A program made the translations under genes and the position numbers. Positions 41,214 to 49,455 of a stretch of 64,000 nt of DNA are shown here, one piece after another; positions within the stretch are counted from its first letter, which is position 1; each line of letters begins with the position of its first letter. Origin of the DNA: Pseudomonas sp. (GTDB taxonomy: Bacteria; Pseudomonadota; Gammaproteobacteria; Pseudomonadales; Pseudomonadaceae); NCBI RefSeq assembly GCF_002796985.1, contig NZ_PEKX01000008.1, positions 124,001 through 188,000 of the forward strand, given 5' to 3'. The notes under the pieces were generated by a model. It did no database searches. It was not told the origin of the DNA and worked only from the letters and a program-made list of their open reading frames with translations.

Positions 41214-41502
41214 GCCGTCTCCCATTGCCTGTCTGAAGGGACAAGCGACTCTCCCCTGTCGAGAACGGGTTCCAGGCGATGCGCGTCGAGCGCATGGCCG
41301 GCAAGCCCTTTCCCTAGATGGGAGATTTATCGGCGCGCCCTGGGCGTGTCGTCGGATTTTCCTAAACTTACCGCCAACCCCGGCGGTCAACACGGCAACG
41401 TCACGAGGCCCGGCTAGGTTTACACCACCAGGCTTTGACGACTCACCCGCACGCCGGGCGGGCGCCTGCACACATTCGCGCAATTTGAGGAGACCACCCC
41501 GC
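41214..41502. other. speA 5' region
   Basis: A 289-base gap between sui1 and speA, with no coding frame. It probably contains the speA promoter and a long leader (GGATTTTCCTAAACTTACC is a possible promoter core near 41355). No known riboswitch fold was recognised. Confidence 0.4.
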
Positions 41503-43416
41503 ATGGCCGCTAGACGGACCCGCAAAGACGACGGCAGCAACTGGACCGTGGCTGACAGCCGCAGCATCTACGGAATTCGCCACTGGGGTGCTGGCTACTA
41601 CGCCATCAACGACGCCGGTAACGTGGAAGTTCGCCCGCAGGGCGCCGATGCCCAGCCGATCGATCTGCATGCGCTGGTCGAGCAGCTGCGCGAGGCGGGC
41701 CTGTCGCTGCCGTTGCTGGTACGTTTCCCGGACATCCTCCAGGACCGCGTGCGCAAGCTCACCGGTGCCTTCGATGCCAACATCGCACGCCTGGAGTACA
41801 CCAGCCGCTACACCGCGCTGTACCCGATCAAGGTGAACCAGCAGGAAGCGGTGGTGGAAAGCATCATCGCCACGCAGAACGTTTCCATCGGCCTGGAAGC
41901 CGGTTCCAAGCCCGAGCTGATGGCCGTGCTGGCGCTGGCGCCCAAGGGTGGCACCATCGTCTGCAACGGCTACAAGGACCGCGAGTTCATCAAGCTGGCG
42001 CTGATGGGGCAGAAGCTCGGCCACAACGTGTTCATCGTGATCGAGAAGGAATCCGAGGTGCAGCTGGTGATCGAGGAGGCGGCCACCATCGGCGTGCTGC
42101 CCCAGGTCGGCCTGCGCGTGCGCCTGTCCTCGCTGGCGTCGTCGAAGTGGGCTGACACCGGTGGCGAGAAGGCCAAGTTCGGCCTGTCCGCCGCGCAGCT
42201 GCTGTCGGTGGTCGATCGCTTCCGCGCTGCGGGCCTGGACCAGGGCGTGCGCCTGCTGCACTTCCACATGGGGTCGCAGATCGCCAACCTGGCCGACTAC
42301 CAGCACGGCTTCAAGGAAGCCATCCGCTACTACGGCGAACTGCGTGCCCTCGGCCTGCCGGTAGACCACGTGGACGTCGGCGGCGGCCTGGGTGTGGATT
42401 ACGACGGCACCCACTCGCGCAACGCCAGCTCGATCAACTACGACATCGACGACTACGCCGGCGTGGTGGTCGGCATGCTCAAGGAGTTCTGCGACGCGCA
42501 GGGCCTGCCGCATCCGCACATCTTCTCCGAGAGCGGCCGCGCGCTGACCGCGCACCACGCGGTGCTGATCACCCAGGTCACCGACGTCGAGCGGCACAAC
42601 GACGAAGTGCCGAAGATCACCGACCTGGCCGAACAGCCGGAGATCGTCCAGTGGCTGGCCGACCTGCTCGGCCCGACCGACGCCGAGATGGTCACCGAGA
42701 CCTACTGGCGCGCCACCCACTACATGAGCGATGCCGCCGCGCAGTACGCCGAGGGCAAGATCAGCCTGGCGCAGAAAGCCCTGGCCGAGCAGTGCTACTT
42801 CGCCATCTGCCGCCGCCTGCACAACCAGCTCAAGGCTCACCAGCGCTCGCACCGCCAAGTGCTCGACGAACTCAACGACAAGCTCGCCGACAAGTACATC
42901 TGCAACTTCTCGGTGTTCCAGAGCCTGCCCGACACCTGGGCCATCGGCCAGGTGCTGCCGATCCTGCCGATCCATCGCCTGGGCGAGGAGCCGACCCGTC
43001 GCGCGGTGCTGCAGGACCTGACCTGCGACTCCGACGGCAAGATCACCCAGTACGTCGACGAGCAGAGCATCGAGACCAGCATGCCGGTGCACGATGTGAA
43101 GGAAGGCGAGGACTACCTGATCGGCACCTTCCTGGTCGGCGCCTACCAGGAAATCCTCGGCGACATGCACAACCTGTTCGGCGACACCGACTCGGTGAAC
43201 GTCTACCAGAACGCCGACGGCAGCTTCTACCACGCCGGCATCGAGACCCACGACACCATCGAGGACATGCTGCGCTACGTGCACCTGTCGCCCGAGGAAC
43301 TGATGACCCACTACCGCGACAAGGTTGCCGGGGCCAAGCTCACCGCGCGCGAGCGTACGCAGTTCCTCGACGCTCTGCGCCTGGGGCTGACCCGTTCGGC
43401 TTACCTGTCGTCCTGA
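41503..43416 (+). CDS. speA: Biosynthetic arginine decarboxylase
   Basis: A 637-residue PLP enzyme of the alanine-racemase fold that converts arginine to agmatine for putrescine/spermidine synthesis. PLP Lys110 is in YPIKVNQQEAVV; other motifs are HFHMGSQIANLADYQ, HVDVGGGLGVDYDGTHSRN and FSESGRALTAHHAVL. Length fits SpeA (630-660). Start at 41503 after GAGGAG with a 12-base gap; the in-frame start at 41485 would lie before that site. Ends just before a strong terminator. Confidence 0.96.
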   Translation: MAARRTRKDDGSNWTVADSRSIYGIRHWGAGYYAINDAGNVEVRPQGADAQPIDLHALVEQLREAGLSLPLLVRFPDILQDRVRKLTGAFDANIARLEYTSRYTALYPIKVNQQEAVVESIIATQNVSIGLEAGSKPELMAVLALAPKGGTIVCNGYKDREFIKLALMGQKLGHNVFIVIEKESEVQLVIEEAATIGVLPQVGLRVRLSSLASSKWADTGGEKAKFGLSAAQLLSVVDRFRAAGLDQGVRLLHFHMGSQIANLADYQHGFKEAIRYYGELRALGLPVDHVDVGGGLGVDYDGTHSRNASSINYDIDDYAGVVVGMLKEFCDAQGLPHPHIFSESGRALTAHHAVLITQVTDVERHNDEVPKITDLAEQPEIVQWLADLLGPTDAEMVTETYWRATHYMSDAAAQYAEGKISLAQKALAEQCYFAICRRLHNQLKAHQRSHRQVLDELNDKLADKYICNFSVFQSLPDTWAIGQVLPILPIHRLGEEPTRRAVLQDLTCDSDGKITQYVDEQSIETSMPVHDVKEGEDYLIGTFLVGAYQEILGDMHNLFGDTDSVNVYQNADGSFYHAGIETHDTIEDMLRYVHLSPEELMTHYRDKVAGAKLTARERTQFLDALRLGLTRSAYLSS

Positions 43417-43440
43417 TGGATCGGTTGTCCGTGTGATGAA

Positions 43441-43466
43441 AAGCCCCGCTTCGGCGGGGCTTTTTC
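43441..43466 (+). terminator. speA terminator
   Basis: AAGCCCCGC-TTCG-GCGGGGCTT followed by TTT: a textbook intrinsic hairpin with a UUCG tetraloop, 25 bases after the stop. Confidence 0.95.
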
Positions 43467-43475
43467 TTGCTCTTC

Positions 43476-43543
43476 GCAGGAGCGAGTTTGCTCGCGAACC
43501 AGGCCCCGCAGCGGAGGTTGTTCGCGAGCAAGCTCGCTCCTAC
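43476..43543. repeat. REP pair (type A), copy 5
   Basis: GCAGGAGCGAGTTTGCTCGC at 43476 and GCGAGCAAGCTCGCTCCTAC ending 43543; the left arm is slightly degenerate. A lone variant GTAGGAGCGCGCCGTGCGCG follows at 43570. Confidence 0.88.
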
Positions 43544-43606
43544 AAAAGCGCTTGAGGCGGAGTTGAATGGTAGGAGCGCGCCGTGCGCGCGATCGCGAGC
43601 AAGATC

Positions 43607-43682
43607 GTAGGGCGCATAACGCGTCAGCGTTATCCGCCGCGAGGTAATCGGCGGATAACCCGTTCCGGGTTATGCGCCCTAC
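43607..43682. repeat. Interspersed inverted repeat, type B (copy 2)
   Basis: GTAGGGCGCATAACGCGTCA at the left, GGGTTATGCGCCCTAC at the right and GTTATCCGCC/GGCGGATAAC inside, as in the element at 9221-9296. Between convergent speA and nrdG. Confidence 0.88.
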
Positions 43683-43733
43683 GGTCTTACAGGAAAGCGC
43701 CGGAGTATCCAACGGGGGTGCTCCCGGCGTTGT

Positions 43734-44432
43734 TCAGACATCGCGCAATTCAAAGCTCGGGAATAGCGAGTGCAATTCGCGCCAGAGATCGGCCGCGCCC
43801 TGGGGGGGCGGTGTGGCGATCAGCTCGGGATCGAGCTGTCGCCCACTACGGGCCAGCTGCACGACGAAGTTATCCACACCCCTCTCGCGCAACCGCGAGG
43901 CCAATCGGCGCAGGCGCTCCAGGTCGAACAGCTGCCAGTGCACCGTCGTCCTGCATTCATGCTGCACGCCGCTGTCCAGCAGCAGGTCCAGGCTGCGCCA
44001 ATTGGCCAGGCCGCTGCGCTGCACGCCGGTGATGGCGCCCATGTCTTCGGCCAGCCCCTTGACGTCGAACCCGACCCAGTCGGCATGGGGGAGTGCGCGG
44101 GCGAAGGCCTCCGGGCGGATGCCGGCGCTGTGCAGGCCAGCGCGGAACCCCATCTCGCGTACGCAGGCCATGGCATCGGGCAGCGCCTTCTGCAGCGTTG
44201 CCTCGCCGCCGCTGAACACCACCGCCTGTAGCAGGCCCTGACGTCGGCTGAGGAAGGCGAGGACATCGTCCCAGCGAATCTGGGCCTCGCCCCGTGCCGG
44301 AATCAGCTCCGGGTTGTGGCAGTAACGGCAGCGCCACGCGCAGCCCTGGCAGAACAGCACGCAGGCCAGCAGGCCGGGGTAATCGAGGGTGGTCAGGGGC
44401 ACGAGGCCCCCGACCCTGAGGGCTGCGCTCAT
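43734..44432 (-). CDS. nrdG: Anaerobic ribonucleotide reductase-activating protein
   Basis: A 232-residue radical-SAM activase. The cluster motif is CAWRCRYC (CX3CX2C) within VLFCQGCAWRCRYCHNPEL, followed by VVFSGGEATLQKAL (SAM-binding GGE) and the ADWVGFDVKG strand. It would use SAM to make the glycyl radical on the reductase. It overlaps the upstream 48-residue gene by ATGA, coupling activase synthesis with that of the radical-carrying peptide. Confidence 0.95.
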   Translation of the reverse strand: MSAALRVGGLVPLTTLDYPGLLACVLFCQGCAWRCRYCHNPELIPARGEAQIRWDDVLAFLSRRQGLLQAVVFSGGEATLQKALPDAMACVREMGFRAGLHSAGIRPEAFARALPHADWVGFDVKGLAEDMGAITGVQRSGLANWRSLDLLLDSGVQHECRTTVHWQLFDLERLRRLASRLRERGVDNFVVQLARSGRQLDPELIATPPPQGAADLWRELHSLFPSFELRDV

Positions 44433-44575
44433 CGCGTCTCGCGGAAGTGGCGGCGTTCGCGGTGCTCGGACTGCTTGCCGGCGTTGAAGGCCGTCACCGG
44501 GCGGTGATAGCCCATCACGCGGGTCCAGACTTCGCAGCGTTGGCGCTGGCTTTCGGGCAGTTGGTTCGCGGTCAT
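44429..44575 (-). CDS. Glycyl-radical C-terminal segment of class III RNR (separate gene)
   Basis: A 48-residue protein, MTANQLPESQRQRCEVWTRV continuing MGYHRPVTAFNAGKQSEHRE. RVMGY (residues 19-23) fits the glycyl-radical pattern R-V-x-G-Y, and HRPV..FN.GKQSE..R matches the extreme C-terminus of fused class III reductases, so Gly22 is the likely radical site. A strong AAGGAG lies 8 bases before its ATG, and its TGA overlaps the nrdG start. The large NrdD upstream ends after the zinc Cys cluster and lacks this segment. Thus the active reductase probably needs this peptide in trans. Confidence 0.85.
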   Translation of the reverse strand: MTANQLPESQRQRCEVWTRVMGYHRPVTAFNAGKQSEHRERRHFRETR

Positions 44576-44617
44576 CGGTAGTGCTCCTTTTTGCGGGGAT
44601 GAAAGTGAAAGGGTGAA

Positions 44618-46645
44618 TCAGCCGCCACAGCCGCCGCAGCAGCTCTGGGTGGCGGCCTTCTGCAGCGCGGCTTCGTCGCAGCGGGGGCAGAACTCGTGTT
44701 CGCCGGCGAGGTAGCCGTGCACCGGGCAGATGGAGAAGGTCGGCGTCACCGTCAGGTAGGGCAGGCGGAAGCGCCCGAGGGCGGTGCGCACCAGGGTCTT
44801 GCAAGCCTCGGCGCTGGAGATGCGCTCGGCCATGTACAGGTGCAGCACGGTGCCGCCGGTGTACTTGCACTGCAGGGCGTCCTGCAGTTCCAGCGCCTCG
44901 AACGGGTCGTCGGTGAGGCCCACCGGCAGCTGCGAGGAGTTGGTGTAGTAGGGCGCTTCCGGCGTGCCAGCCTGGAGGATGTCCGGGTGGCGCTTCTGGT
45001 CCTCGCGGGCGAAGCGGTAGGTGGTGCCTTCGGCGGGCGTGGCTTCGAGGTTGTAGAGGTGCCCGCTGTCTTCCTGGAAGCTCACCAGCCGCGCGCGAAC
45101 ATGGTCCAGCAGCTCCAGCGCCATCTGCCGTCCGGCCTCGGTGTGCAGGCCCTCGCGGTCGTCGGTGAAGTTGCGCAGCATCTCGTGCAGGCCGTTCACG
45201 CCGATGGTGGAGAAGTGGTTGCGCAGGGTGCCCAGGTAGCGCTTGGTGTAGGGGTAGAGGCCGGCGTCCATGTGTTGCTGGATGACCTTGCGCTTGACCT
45301 CCAGGCTGTCGAAGGCCAGCTCCAGCAGGTAGTCGAGCTGGCGGTAGAGGCCGGCCGAGTCGCCGCGATGGCGGTAGCCCAGACGCGCGCAGTTGATCGT
45401 CACCACGCCGAGGGAGCCGGTCTGCTCCGCCGAGCCGAACAGCCCATTGCCGCGCTTGAGCAGCTCGCGCACGTCCAGTTGCAGGCGGCAGCACATGGAG
45501 CGCACCTGGTTGGGCTGCATGTCCGAATTGAGGAAGTTCTGGAAGTAGGGCAGGCCGTAGCGCGCGGTCATCTCGAACAGGCGCGTGGCGTTGTCGCTGT
45601 CCCAGGGAAAGTCGTGGGTGATGTTGTAGGTCGGGATCGGGAAGGTGAACACCCGGCCGTGGGCATCGCCGGCCTGCATCACCTCGATGTAGGCACGGTT
45701 GATGAGGTCCATCTCGGCCTGCAGCTCGCCGTAGGCGAAGGGCATTTCCACGCCGCCGATGTAGGGGATCTGCTCGCGCAGGTCTTCCGGGCAGACCCAG
45801 TCGAAGGTCAGGTTGGTGAAAGGCGTCTGGGTGCCCCAGCGCGACGGTACGTTGAGGTTGTAGATGAACTCCTGCAGCGCCTGGCGCACCTGTTGATAAC
45901 TCAGCCCGTCCTTGCGTACGTAGGCGGCCAGGTAGGTGTCGAAGGAGCTGAACGCTTGCGCGCCGGCCCATTCGTTCTGCAGCGTGCCGAGGAAATTCAC
46001 CATCTGCCCCAGTGCGCTGGACAGGTGCTTGGGCGGCCCGGCCTCGACCCGCCCCGGCACGCCGTTCAGGCCTTCGCTAAGCAGGGTGCGCAGTGACCAC
46101 CCGGCGCAGTAGCCGGCGAGCATGTCGAGGTCATGGATGTGCAGGTCGGCCTCGCGGTGGGCGACGGCGAGGCCCTCGCTGTACACCTCGTCCAGCCAGT
46201 AGTTGGCGGTGACCTTGCCGGACACGTTGAGGATCAGCCCGCCCAGGGAATAGCCCTGGTTGGCGTTGGCGCGCACCCGCCAGTCTTCCCGCGAGAGGTA
46301 CTCGTTCATCGAGGCGGCGACGTCCACCAGCGTCTTGCGCTCGCGGCGCAGGCGGCCGTGGCGCTCGCGATAGACGATGTAGGCCCGCGCGGTGGGGTAG
46401 TGGCCGGCTTCCATCAGCGCGCGCTCGACCACGTCCTGCACCTGCTCCACGTCCAGATCATTCTGCGCTGGCAGGCGCGCCAGTACGCGGCGGGTCAGTT
46501 CCTCGGCGTGGGGCGCGGTGAACTCACCGCTGGCTTCGCCGGCGGCAGCGATGGCGCGTTCGATCTTGCTCGCATCGAAGGCAGCCGAAGCGCCGTTGCG
46601 CTTGCGCAGGCTGGCGGGAAGAGGGGCGGTCCGTGTCAGGGGCAT
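44618..46645 (-). CDS. nrdD: Anaerobic ribonucleoside-triphosphate reductase, large part
   Basis: A 675-residue class III reductase. N-terminal ATP-cone (about 12-105, KRNGASAAFDASKIERAIAA), then the catalytic barrel with DLHIHDLDMLAGYCAGWSLR, FPIPTYNITHDFPWDSDN, MCCRLQLDVRELLKRGNGLF and GVVTINCARLGY, and a C-terminal zinc motif CPVHGYLAGEHEFCPRC. It stops at CCGGCGG without the RVxGY glycyl-radical motif, which is encoded by the next gene after 42 bases. The promoter has Anr- and NrdR-like sites. Confidence 0.94.
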   Translation of the reverse strand: MPLTRTAPLPASLRKRNGASAAFDASKIERAIAAAGEASGEFTAPHAEELTRRVLARLPAQNDLDVEQVQDVVERALMEAGHYPTARAYIVYRERHGRLRRERKTLVDVAASMNEYLSREDWRVRANANQGYSLGGLILNVSGKVTANYWLDEVYSEGLAVAHREADLHIHDLDMLAGYCAGWSLRTLLSEGLNGVPGRVEAGPPKHLSSALGQMVNFLGTLQNEWAGAQAFSSFDTYLAAYVRKDGLSYQQVRQALQEFIYNLNVPSRWGTQTPFTNLTFDWVCPEDLREQIPYIGGVEMPFAYGELQAEMDLINRAYIEVMQAGDAHGRVFTFPIPTYNITHDFPWDSDNATRLFEMTARYGLPYFQNFLNSDMQPNQVRSMCCRLQLDVRELLKRGNGLFGSAEQTGSLGVVTINCARLGYRHRGDSAGLYRQLDYLLELAFDSLEVKRKVIQQHMDAGLYPYTKRYLGTLRNHFSTIGVNGLHEMLRNFTDDREGLHTEAGRQMALELLDHVRARLVSFQEDSGHLYNLEATPAEGTTYRFAREDQKRHPDILQAGTPEAPYYTNSSQLPVGLTDDPFEALELQDALQCKYTGGTVLHLYMAERISSAEACKTLVRTALGRFRLPYLTVTPTFSICPVHGYLAGEHEFCPRCDEAALQKAATQSCCGGCGG

Positions 46646-46655
46646 TGGCTTGATT

Positions 46656-46671
46656 CCACAACATGATGTGT
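46656..46671 (-). promoter_or_regulatory. NrdR box (proximal) of nrdD
   Basis: CCACAACATGATGTGT matches the 16-bp NrdR consensus acaCwAtATaTwGtgt. Its start lies 31 bp (about three helical turns) from that of the second box at 46687. Confidence 0.7.
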
Positions 46672-46686
46672 CTCGACTTATTCAAG

Positions 46687-46702
46687 ACAACAATATGTTG
46701 TG
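46687..46702 (-). promoter_or_regulatory. NrdR box (distal) of nrdD
   Basis: ACAACAATATGTTGTG is a near-palindrome matching the NrdR box; it overlaps the predicted transcription start near 46698, so NrdR-(d)ATP binding would repress. Confidence 0.75.
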
Positions 46703-46704
46703 GG

Positions 46705-46710
46705 AATCTA
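46705..46710 (-). promoter_or_regulatory. Predicted -10 of nrdD
   Basis: TAGATT on the minus strand, about 31 bases from the centre of the Anr-like palindrome. A start near 46698 puts that centre at about -40.5, as in class II FNR/Anr promoters. Confidence 0.5.
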
Positions 46711-46731
46711 ACGGCATCGTCTGAAGGAAAA

Positions 46732-46745
46732 TTGACCTCGGTCAA
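46732..46745 (-). promoter_or_regulatory. Anr/Fnr-like box upstream of nrdD
   Basis: TTGAC-CGAG-GTCAA, a perfect 5-4-5 palindrome. Anr half-sites TTGAC are accepted variants of TTGAT. The position fits anaerobic activation. Confidence 0.65.
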
Positions 46746-46802
46746 CGTTCGGTGCCAGTCAATTTTTGCCATCGGAGGTATTGACCGCCGCATGCCCCGG
46801 AA

Positions 46803-48233
46803 TCAGCCGATCAATGGCGCCAGCCGCTCTGCCAGGCGCCCGGCGAGGTTTTCGTCGGTGATGTTGGTGAAGCTCATGAGCAGCGCCGGCTCGCGCCTGG
46901 CTTCCACGCACCAGGCGTTCAGTGCCTGCAGGCCGAGGCCCTCGGCGTGGGCGCGGCGGGCGACGGCGAGGTCGTCCTGGGCCAGCGCGCCGATCAGGTG
47001 CAGGCCACCGGGCGTGTCGGCGAAGCGCAGGTGCTCGCCGAGACGATCCTCCAGGGCGCTGCGCAACCACTGGCGGCGCTGGGCGTAGAGCGTGCGGGTG
47101 CGCTTGAGGTGGCGGGCGAAATGGCCCTCCTGCATGAAATCGCACAGGGTCGCCTGCAGCAGCTCGGCGCAGCCGGAGGCGAACACCTGCTGGGCGCGTA
47201 CGAAGTCTTCCACCAGCTCCGCCGGCACCACCAGGTAACCCAGGCGCAGGGCCGGATAGAGCACCTTGCTGAAGGTGCCGGTGTAGAGCACGCGGCCGGA
47301 GCGGTCGAGACTCTTCAGCGCGGGCAATGGGAAGCCGGCGTAGCGGTATTCGCTGTCGTAGTCGTCTTCGACTATCCATGCGCCGCTGCTGGCCGCCCAG
47401 TCCAGCAGGGCCAGGCGGCGCGGCAGGCTGAGGGCGACGCCGGTGGGGCTCTGCTGCGAGGGCGTGACCAGGGCGAAGCGTGCATCCGGCGCACGGGCGA
47501 TGCCGTCTTCCACGCGCAAACCATCGGTATCCACCGCGACTGGCACCGGCACGCCGCCGGCCCGGCGCAGCAGCTCGCGGCCGCGCGGGTAGCCAGGGTC
47601 CTCATGCCAGAAGCGCTGGCCGGGTTCGAGCAGGGTGCGGCTGATCAGGTCCAGCGCGCCCTGATAGCCGGCGCAGATGAATACTTGCGCCGGGTCGCAG
47701 ACGATGCCGCGGGAGACGCCCAGGTAGCCGGCGACGGCCTCGCGCAGCGGCCCGTAACCGCAGGGCTCCGGGTAAGCCAGCATCGCGGCGCTTTGCTGGC
47801 GCAGACGCCGTGCGCACAGCCGCGCCCAGAGCGCACGGGGAAAGGCGTCCAGCGCCGGTACGCCAAGCTGGAAGGGGCGCAGGCTCGGGCCGTGGGATAT
47901 CAGGCCGGGCAGGCTGCGCTCGACGGTATCCGCTGCAACCTGCACTGACGGTGCGGGGGTGGTGCGTCCGGCCAGTTGCGGCGACACCACGGTGCCCGCC
48001 GGCCCGCGCGCCTGCAGGTAACCCTCGCTGGTCAGCAACTGATAGGCCAGCTCCACGGTGCCGCGCGCCACGCCCAGTTCGCCGGCCAGCCCGCGTACCG
48101 GTGGCACGCGCTCGCCGGGGCGCAGCGCGCCACGGGTGATGGCATCGCGGATGCGTTCGTAGAGCTGGCGGTAGATCGGCAGCTCGTGGCTCGAGTCCAG
48201 CGGCTGGCGGAGCGAATCGAAGGGCGCGGTCAT
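46803..48233 (-). CDS. MocR-type (GntR/aminotransferase) regulator
   Basis: A 476-residue MocR protein. The GntR winged HTH is at about 18-90 (ELPIYRQLYERIRDAITRGA, ELGVARGTVELAYQLL), followed by an aminotransferase class I domain with YQGALDLISRTLLEPGQRFW, VEDDYDSEYRYAG and the PLP Lys in YTGTFSKVLYPALRLGYL. Such regulators (GabR, PdxR, TauR) sense PLP or its adducts. No obvious catabolic partner is adjacent; the divergent neighbour is cbpA. Start at 48233. Confidence 0.92.
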   Translation of the reverse strand: MTAPFDSLRQPLDSSHELPIYRQLYERIRDAITRGALRPGERVPPVRGLAGELGVARGTVELAYQLLTSEGYLQARGPAGTVVSPQLAGRTTPAPSVQVAADTVERSLPGLISHGPSLRPFQLGVPALDAFPRALWARLCARRLRQQSAAMLAYPEPCGYGPLREAVAGYLGVSRGIVCDPAQVFICAGYQGALDLISRTLLEPGQRFWHEDPGYPRGRELLRRAGGVPVPVAVDTDGLRVEDGIARAPDARFALVTPSQQSPTGVALSLPRRLALLDWAASSGAWIVEDDYDSEYRYAGFPLPALKSLDRSGRVLYTGTFSKVLYPALRLGYLVVPAELVEDFVRAQQVFASGCAELLQATLCDFMQEGHFARHLKRTRTLYAQRRQWLRSALEDRLGEHLRFADTPGGLHLIGALAQDDLAVARRAHAEGLGLQALNAWCVEARREPALLMSFTNITDENLAGRLAERLAPLIG

Positions 48234-48340
48234 GGCCTGGGTGTTTCGCGGTAAAGGGGAGAAATCGACTATGCCATGACCGGTATCAAGGCGTCTGTCG
48301 GGCGCAAGGGCAGCATCAGCGTCTAGGCTTGCTGGCAGTG

Positions 48341-48368
48341 TTGAAAAGCGGGCGCCGAGACTCCATCT
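48341..48368 (+). promoter_or_regulatory. Sigma-32-like heat-shock promoter of cbpA
   Basis: TTGAAA (48341-48346), 14-base spacer, CTCCATCT (48361-48368): a close match to the RpoH consensus CTTGAAA-n11-16-CCCCATnT. It would start transcription about 110 bases before cbpA. Confidence 0.6.
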
Positions 48369-48389
48369 GTGTCTCACAACCCGCTTTTC
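48343..48389. other. Large symmetric stem-loop over the cbpA promoter
   Basis: GAAAAGCGGG (48343-48352) pairs with CCCGCTTTTC (48380-48389). After symmetric 4/4 internal loops, GAGAC (48357-48361) pairs with GTCTC (48371-48375), leaving a 9-base loop. Both promoter hexamers are inside. It could be an operator, a cruciform or a transcript structure. Confidence 0.55.
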
Positions 48390-48486
48390 CACCTGTTCGC
48401 CTCGCAGTGCGCGCAGCGGCTCCGGCTGCCCGCGTGATTCCCCCATGTACCAGGCGCCGACAGGTCCAACCCATGTGAGGAGATCG

Positions 48487-49455
48487 ATGGAATTCAAGGA
48501 TTACTACGCCGCGCTGGGTGTCGAACCCGACGCTGACGAGAAGGCGATCAAGACCGCCTACCGCAAGCTCGCGCGCAAGTACCACCCGGACGTCAGCAAG
48601 GAGGCGGATGCGGAGACGCACTTCAAGGAAGTCTCCGAAGCCTACGAAGTGCTGAAAAACCCGGAAAAGCGCGCCGAGTACGATGAACTGCGCCGCTACG
48701 GCCCGCGGGGGCCGCAGTTCGAGGCGCCGCCCGGCTGGCAGCCACGTGGTGGCTTCGACGGCCCGTCGCCGGGGCATGAGCAGGACTTCAGCGACTTCTT
48801 CGAGCAGATATTCGGCGCTCGTGCTGGCGGCCCTCACGGTGGTTTCGGCGGCGCGCGCCAGCCGCAGCCCCACCGTGGCCAGGACATCGAGATGGAGGTC
48901 CCGCTGTTCCTCGAGGAAACCCTGTCCGGCGACAGCCGGCCCATCAGCTTCAGCCTGCCCAGTTACGACGAGTACGGCCGCAAGCTGCCGCCGCAGAACA
49001 AGACGTTGAACGTGAAGATTCCCGTGGGCACCGCCGATGGCGAGCGCATCCGCCTCAAAGGGCAGGGCGCGCCGGGCGTCAATGGCGGACCGGCGGGTGA
49101 CCTGTACCTGGCGATCCGCCTGGTGCCGCACCCGGTCTTCGACGTCGATGGCCGCGACCTGATCGTCACCGTGCCGGTGGCACCGTGGGAAGCGGCGCTC
49201 GGCGCCAAGGTGGAAGTCCCCACGCTGAGCGGGCGAATCAACCTCGGCATCCCGGCCAACAGCCAGGCCGGCCAGCGCCTGCGGATCAAGGGCAAAGGCC
49301 TGCCGAACAAAGGCGAGGCCGCTGCCGGCGACCTCTATGCCGTGCTCAAGGTGGTGATGCCGAAAACGGCGGACGAAGCGACCCGCAAACTCTGGGAAGA
49401 ACTGGCTGCCAAGGCGGCCTTCGACCCCCGTGCCGAATGGGGTAAACGCGCATGA
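48487..49455 (+). CDS. cbpA: Curved DNA-binding protein CbpA (DnaJ family)
   Basis: A 322-residue DnaJ-class co-chaperone: J domain at 4-70 with the HPD motif at 33-35 (KYHPDVSKEA), a short G/F-like linker (ARAGGPHGGFGGARQ), no zinc-finger domain, and two C-terminal substrate domains with LNVKIPVGTADGERIRLKGQ and INLGIPANSQAGQRLRIKGK. It binds curved DNA and works with DnaK. Start at 48487 after GAGGAG. Overlaps cbpM by ATGA. Confidence 0.95.
   Translation: MEFKDYYAALGVEPDADEKAIKTAYRKLARKYHPDVSKEADAETHFKEVSEAYEVLKNPEKRAEYDELRRYGPRGPQFEAPPGWQPRGGFDGPSPGHEQDFSDFFEQIFGARAGGPHGGFGGARQPQPHRGQDIEMEVPLFLEETLSGDSRPISFSLPSYDEYGRKLPPQNKTLNVKIPVGTADGERIRLKGQGAPGVNGGPAGDLYLAIRLVPHPVFDVDGRDLIVTVPVAPWEAALGAKVEVPTLSGRINLGIPANSQAGQRLRIKGKGLPNKGEAAAGDLYAVLKVVMPKTADEATRKLWEELAAKAAFDPRAEWGKRA

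Noticed and set aside
44429..44617. Frameshift in nrdD producing an artificial small gene
   Set aside because: The small frame has its own AAGGAG and ATG after a 42-base spacer, its stop overlaps the nrdG start, and the large protein ends with a natural Cys/Gly tail, so two genes are more likely than one broken gene.
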